DNA of 64,000 bases from Butyrivibrio sp. XPD2002. Lineage in GTDB: Bacteria > Bacillota > Clostridia > Lachnospirales > Lachnospiraceae. A program made the position numbers and the translations under genes. Position 1 is the stretch's first letter; every line of letters starts with the position of its first letter. Shown one piece after another: positions 60,741 through 64,000 of the stretch. The notes under the pieces are model-generated. The model did no database searches. It was not told the origin of the DNA and saw nothing but the letters and a program-made list of their open reading frames with translations. The stretch covers positions 1-64,000 of the forward strand of contig NZ_AUIY01000012.1 in assembly GCF_000423945.1 (NCBI RefSeq), in the 5' to 3' direction.

Positions 60741-60784
60741 GTTTGTCAAGTACGAAATATGAATAAAATAGTTCAAAATCCGTA
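60741..60784 (+). promoter_or_regulatory. 44-bp repeated operator candidate, copy 1
   Basis: Begins GTTTGTCAAGTACGAAATAT and ends GTTCAAAATCCGTA. 38 of 44 positions equal the copy at 63275-63318. It ends exactly 23 bases before TATAAT (60808-60813). The -35 position (AACATT) is poor, as expected for an activator-dependent promoter. TACGTTTGT at its left edge (60738-60746) fits the general LytTR half-site pattern. Confidence 0.7.
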
Positions 60785-60807
60785 AACATTCTAAAGGTTC
60801 GAGCCGA

Positions 60808-60813
60808 TATAAT
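60808..60813 (+). promoter_or_regulatory. -10 box of the small-protein/GGDEF operon
   Basis: TATAAT, 66 bases before the ATG at 60880, with the repeated element ending 23 bases upstream. Confidence 0.6.
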
Positions 60814-60879
60814 ATATATGTAACTTTATGTTCGGAAGTCCGTAAATTATTATTTTTGGACGGAAGGTGATGGGGAGAT

Positions 60880-61515
60880 ATGAAACTATACAGTTTGGGC
60901 TACAGAGTAATCACATGCCTGTGCACTTTTTTTGCCATGCTTGTGATTGTTCTGTCCCCTTGCTGCGGTATGAAAACAGAGGCACAATTGACATACCGCA
61001 ACAGGGTGATTTTTACAGCGCCGAGTGCTGAGAAGATATTTGATGGCACTCCGCTAACTGAACAGATCGATGTGACAGCACAGGGATTGCCAGAGGGCTT
61101 TACCTATAAAGCTGTTGCGGAAGGAAGCGTGACTTATCCGGAGGATAATTCCGAGAATAATAATATTGTGACTGACTATGCCATTTTTGATCCCAGTGGA
61201 TTAAACGTGACAGAGAAGTTTGTTAATGTTGAGCTCAGACCGGGCACACTTAAAATTAGTGAGAAGGAAGAGGTTTTGGGCGCTAAGCGAGGTAAAGACG
61301 GCAAAGAGATAGTCGAACAAGTAGTCATCGAAGAAAAAGATGAATCCAATGTTGGAAAAACAGTACAAATTGATGATGAAAAAACGGCAAAATCTGATAA
61401 AATAAAAAAGAATGATACTTCAGTAGAACTTATCCTTTACAGTGTTTTAGTATTTATTATGCTTGCTGTTTTTGTTATATTCATGATGGATAGCAACAAA
61501 ATGAGGGAAAAATGA
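60880..61515 (+). CDS. Small exported membrane-anchored protein with MBG/YDG-like domain
   Basis: Product of 211 residues. A signal peptide or membrane segment lies near the N-terminus (about 9-35, ending near CCGMKTEA), a single external domain follows (about 40-130; FDGTPLT, VTYPEDNSENNN, GLNVTEKF, RPGTLKIS), then a charged linker and a C-terminal helix (about 183-205). The domain resembles MBG/YDG-type beta modules of bacterial surface proteins. Function unknown. GGAAGG(TG) precedes the ATG. Its stop overlaps the next start (ATGA), so it is made together with the diguanylate cyclase and might act as its external partner. Confidence 0.75.
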   Translation: MKLYSLGYRVITCLCTFFAMLVIVLSPCCGMKTEAQLTYRNRVIFTAPSAEKIFDGTPLTEQIDVTAQGLPEGFTYKAVAEGSVTYPEDNSENNNIVTDYAIFDPSGLNVTEKFVNVELRPGTLKISEKEEVLGAKRGKDGKEIVEQVVIEEKDESNVGKTVQIDDEKTAKSDKIKKNDTSVELILYSVLVFIMLAVFVIFMMDSNKMREK

Positions 61516-63152
61516 AATCTATTCAGGAAAAAATAACCTTGCTAACGACAATAGCCATTCTCATTGTTGCTGGTATTGTTGGAGGGACATCAATATTCAC
61601 GCTTAGTCAGGCGGGCGATTTTTATTCTGCACAGATACTTAATCTAACCTGCCAGACAGAAGCTAATGCGATTGACAGAAGCCTTCTTGATACGGAGGAG
61701 GCTGTTAATATTCTTGCTGACTATGCGGTCGAGCGTCTTTTTTCTGTTGAGAAGCTTGCAAATGATGATGCATACAGAGATAGCTATACGGTGCAGCTTA
61801 CCAATCTTTTTGCAAATATAGCAGAGAATGTTCCGGGAACAGTTTCATATTATGTTCGTTATAATCCGGAGATAATGCCGGGAGACAGTGGCCTTTTCTA
61901 TAGAAGAGATGACCTTGAAGCTGACTTTTATTATGAACAGCCGGCAGACATCAGTGCCTATGAGTCTGATGATATGGAGCATGTGGGCTGGTGGTATGTG
62001 CCTGTTCATAATGGAGAGCCGACCTGGATGGATCCTTATTACAATGCGCTTGTAGATAAGAAACTTATATCCTACATTGTTCCTTTATATGAAAATGGTG
62101 TGCTTTTTGGTATCGCAGGAATGGATATAGACTTTCGCGATATGGAGAACCGCGTGGAAGCAATAAAATGCTATGATACAGGATACGCCTGCCTTGCTAA
62201 CGAAGAGGGTGCTGTATTTTATAATCCGAATTTTGATGCCGGAGTTACCATGGATGAGATGGATATGACCGGTATTTTATCATTCGAGAGTGAAAGTAAT
62301 GGTGTAGAGCCTTTGTCCTATACTCTCAGCGGACTTCATAAGATGCTGGCCTACAAAACCTTGTCTAATGACATGAGACTTGTCATAACAGCACCTACCA
62401 GCGAGATTATGTACATGAGTAACAGGCTCATGAAAAGAATCATAGTTTCTACTATTATAGTACTTCTTATGTTCTTCTTCCTTACTATACTGGTAAGTCG
62501 AAGAATTACGGATCCGCTAAAGAGACTTGCTCATGTTGCAAGAGAGATCAATGACGGTAAGTTGGAAGTCACTTTTCCTAAGGAAACCAAGGATGAGGTC
62601 GGAGATCTGACCCATGCAATGGAAAAGATGGTACATCATCTCAAACACCACATTGATGATCTAAATTCACTGGCATATCATGATTCTCTCACGGGAGTGA
62701 AGAATAAGACGGCTTATGATGATGCTGCGTCAAAGCTTGATATGCAGGAAGGCGAGAAGGAATACGGCATAGTAGTATTCGATGCCAACAATCTTAAAAA
62801 GATCAATGATACATACGGACATGAGCGCGGCAATATATATCTTCAAAATGCATGCCGCCTCACCTGTAGAATATTTAAGGGGAGTCCGGTATTCAGAATC
62901 GGTGGAGATGAATTTGTAGTAATCCTTCAGGGTGATGACTACGACAATTGTTATAAGCTTCTAAGAGATTTCGATGTAGAAGCTGAACGGCATAATCTCG
63001 AAACAGAGAATGAGTGGGAAAAGATCAACATCGCAAAGGGAATGGTGAAGTACGATCCCGAAACTGATTCGAATGTTGAGTCTGTTTTCAAACGGGCAGA
63101 TGCAAGAATGTATGTTGCCAAGCAGAAAATGAAGCTGGCCGAGATGGGATAA
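61512..63152 (+). CDS. Diguanylate cyclase with external Cache-type sensor, HAMP and GGDEF
   Basis: Membrane enzyme of 546 residues expected to make cyclic-di-GMP. One helix near the N-terminus (12-34), an external dCache-like sensor (about 35-310; VGWWYVPVHNGEPTWMDPYY and IAGMDIDFRDM), a second helix (about 312-332), HAMP (to ~385) and GGDEF (about 395-546). The active-site GGDEF is residues 464-468, preceded by YHDSLTGVKNKTAY. The RxxD inhibitory site five residues before GGDEF is missing, so product inhibition through that site is unlikely. It overlaps the preceding gene by four bases. A terminator follows at 63184. Confidence 0.9.
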   Translation: MKSIQEKITLLTTIAILIVAGIVGGTSIFTLSQAGDFYSAQILNLTCQTEANAIDRSLLDTEEAVNILADYAVERLFSVEKLANDDAYRDSYTVQLTNLFANIAENVPGTVSYYVRYNPEIMPGDSGLFYRRDDLEADFYYEQPADISAYESDDMEHVGWWYVPVHNGEPTWMDPYYNALVDKKLISYIVPLYENGVLFGIAGMDIDFRDMENRVEAIKCYDTGYACLANEEGAVFYNPNFDAGVTMDEMDMTGILSFESESNGVEPLSYTLSGLHKMLAYKTLSNDMRLVITAPTSEIMYMSNRLMKRIIVSTIIVLLMFFFLTILVSRRITDPLKRLAHVAREINDGKLEVTFPKETKDEVGDLTHAMEKMVHHLKHHIDDLNSLAYHDSLTGVKNKTAYDDAASKLDMQEGEKEYGIVVFDANNLKKINDTYGHERGNIYLQNACRLTCRIFKGSPVFRIGGDEFVVILQGDDYDNCYKLLRDFDVEAERHNLETENEWEKINIAKGMVKYDPETDSNVESVFKRADARMYVAKQKMKLAEMG

Positions 63153-63183
63153 TAACATATTGGAAAAGCTTTTGATGATACTG

Positions 63184-63213
63184 AGGACTGTGGAGAAATC
63201 CATGGTCCTTTTT
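63184..63213 (+). terminator. Terminator of the GGDEF operon
   Basis: AGGACTGTGGA pairs with TCCATGGTCCT (11 bp, two G-U) over a GAAA tetraloop, followed by TTTTT. Confidence 0.85.
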
Positions 63214-63274
63214 ATATGTAATAAATGTTTGAACGGCCATCAGACAATCACATATAAAAAGCATAAAACAAAAA

Positions 63275-63318
63275 GTTTGTCAAGTACGAAATATGAAGGG
63301 ATTTGTTCAAATTCCGTA
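63275..63318 (+). promoter_or_regulatory. 44-bp repeated operator candidate, copy 2
   Basis: Begins GTTTGTCAAGTACGAAATAT and ends GTTCAAATTCCGTA; 38 of 44 identical to 60741-60784. It ends exactly 23 bases before TATAAT (63342-63347). AAAGTTTGT at its left edge (63272-63280) again fits a LytTR half-site pattern. Confidence 0.7.
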
Positions 63319-63341
63319 GATTAACACAATGTCTTCTTTTG

Positions 63342-63347
63342 TATAAT
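63342..63347 (+). promoter_or_regulatory. -10 box of the last gene
   Basis: TATAAT, 55 bases before the ATG at 63403, with the same 23-base distance from the repeated element as at 60808. Confidence 0.6.
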
Positions 63348-63402
63348 GTAAGGTATAAACTTGTAGTTACTATTTATATTTCATGAAGGGGGAAAATCAT
63401 AT

Positions 63403-64000
63403 ATGCGCATGAACATCGCAAGAAAACTTGCTATGCTTCTGGCACTTGTGGTACTTGTAACGACCTGTGGGTCAGATTACAACAGTATCTCAGTTCGTGC
63501 TACCTCAGAAGAAGCAATCATCGATTCAGAGAAGCAAGTTAATTCCACAGAAGATAATGATTATAGCTCACTCTTCACCGAGGACATTGGTGATGAGAAG
63601 CCCGCAGAGACAGAAGATGTTTCTGAGGAACCGGCTGTAGAAGAAACTGCGCCGGAAGAATATGTTGAACCAGAAGCTCCTGCAGAGGAGCCTCAGGAAG
63701 TGGTTCAGGAGGAGACTACAGAGGAAACTCCTGCAGAAGAAGCAGCTCCCGCTGAAGAAAATGCAGATGCTCCCGCTGAAGAAAATGCAGATGCTCCCGC
63801 TGAGGAAGCAGCTCCGGCAGAAGAAGCTCCGGCACAGGAGACTCCCGAAGAAGTTCCTGCAGAGACACCTGCAGAAACAGTTGAAACTCCTGCAGAGGTT
63901 AGAAACGTAACTGTTACTTATACAGCTACTAAGGGCGGTAAGGTTTCAAGAGATTCTGAAACCATCGATCTCAACGTTGAAGGTGCAGCATTTGAGGGTG
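63403..64000 (+). CDS. Exported Glu/Ala/Pro-rich surface protein, partial (runs off the right edge)
   Basis: 199 codons are visible from an ATG ten bases after AAGGGGG. The first ~25 residues are a signal sequence ending in VVLVTTCGSD; the TTC context is a poor lipobox, so lipidation is uncertain. A very acidic, proline-rich linker follows (about 45-165) with tandem APAEENAD units. From about residue 166 a beta module starts (VTVTYTATKGGKVSRDSETID), like repeat domains of Lachnospiraceae surface proteins. The function lies beyond the window. The promoter carries copy 2 of the repeated operator, so it is probably co-regulated with the GGDEF operon. Confidence 0.75.
   Translation, partial: MRMNIARKLAMLLALVVLVTTCGSDYNSISVRATSEEAIIDSEKQVNSTEDNDYSSLFTEDIGDEKPAETEDVSEEPAVEETAPEEYVEPEAPAEEPQEVVQEETTEETPAEEAAPAEENADAPAEENADAPAEEAAPAEEAPAQETPEEVPAETPAETVETPAEVRNVTVTYTATKGGKVSRDSETIDLNVEGAAFEG
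63745..63810 (+). repeat. 24-bp tandem repeat in the surface-protein linker
   Basis: Two perfect 24-base units (63745-63768 and 63769-63792) encoding APAEENAD, followed by a partial, changed third unit. In-frame, so copy-number change would only alter linker length. Confidence 0.85.

Noticed and set aside
60796..60805. GGTTCGAGCC, which looks like a tRNA T-arm
   Set aside because: The flanks do not pair, and no acceptor, D or anticodon arm is found around it; the stretch lies between an operator and a -10 box.
53650..63402. Cyclic-di-GMP riboswitch within the signalling island
   Set aside because: No GEMM-type core was recognised in any leader of the island.
63662..63910. Gln/Leu/Arg-rich plus-strand frame inside the last gene
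   Set aside because: Out-of-frame reading of the Glu/Ala/Pro repeat; no ribosome site and no family likeness.

Overview
The window looks like chromosomal DNA of a plant-fibre-degrading Lachnospiraceae bacterium of the Butyrivibrio/Pseudobutyrivibrio type. The grounds are moderate G+C, strong AGGAGG-type ribosome sites with several TTG starts, a large modular secreted GH10 xylanase, many family 5 solute-binding proteins, cytoplasmic glycosidases, a diaminopimelate dehydrogenase, and secreted proteins with long Glu/Ala/Thr linkers. Genus assignment is inference. No rRNA, tRNA, CRISPR array or complete insertion sequence was seen. All assignments were made by eye from translated sequence and remembered family signatures.

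Layout, left part. A truncated minus-strand ORF of possible transposase type (1-225) is followed by a lone RsmH-like rRNA methyltransferase. A three-gene PTS cluster comes next (MurNAc/sucrose-type EIIBC, EIIA, GlcNAc-type EIICB), then a coiled-coil orphan, a YbaK deacylase, and a cytoplasmic GH13 alpha-glucosidase with a perfect palindromic operator. A MoxR/DUF58/transglutaminase operon converges on a YitT-type membrane protein. The 1302-residue xylanase follows, then a TTG-initiated Na+ symporter, a uracil permease behind an unusually hairpin-rich leader, and a two-domain PPK2 kinase. A minus-strand AraC regulator diverges from a five-gene oligopeptide/oligosaccharide-type ABC importer (24412-30660).

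Middle part. Diaminopimelate dehydrogenase, a WYL-domain regulator and a SulP transporter come first. They are followed by a tightly packed operon (34840-41325) in which a complete family 5 ABC importer is joined to two paralogous SAM methyltransferases; its substrate is unknown. After a DUF2130 protein and the stump of a sugar-ABC permease lies a GH2-GH95-GH31 operon without signal peptides. These three activities match the linkages of a fucosylated xyloglucan side chain (Fuc-Gal-Xyl-Glc). A GT4 glycosyltransferase, an ACT-domain protein and an M32 carboxypeptidase complete this part.

Right part (53650-63152). This is a signalling island. It has one complete hybrid histidine kinase; two 7TM proteins that keep a HisKA-like segment and a receiver but have no ATPase domain (one has lost both phospho-acceptor histidines, the other ends in HPt plus HD-GYP); a single receiver; a LytTR response regulator; and a Cache-HAMP-GGDEF cyclase co-transcribed with a small membrane-anchored protein. 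A 44-bp element with 38 identical positions occurs twice, each time exactly 23 bp before a TATAAT box: upstream of the small-protein/GGDEF operon and upstream of the last, incomplete surface-protein gene. It is a good candidate operator for the adjacent LytTR regulator. The inferred circuit is a multi-protein phosphorelay linked to cyclic-di-GMP synthesis and breakdown and to surface-protein expression.
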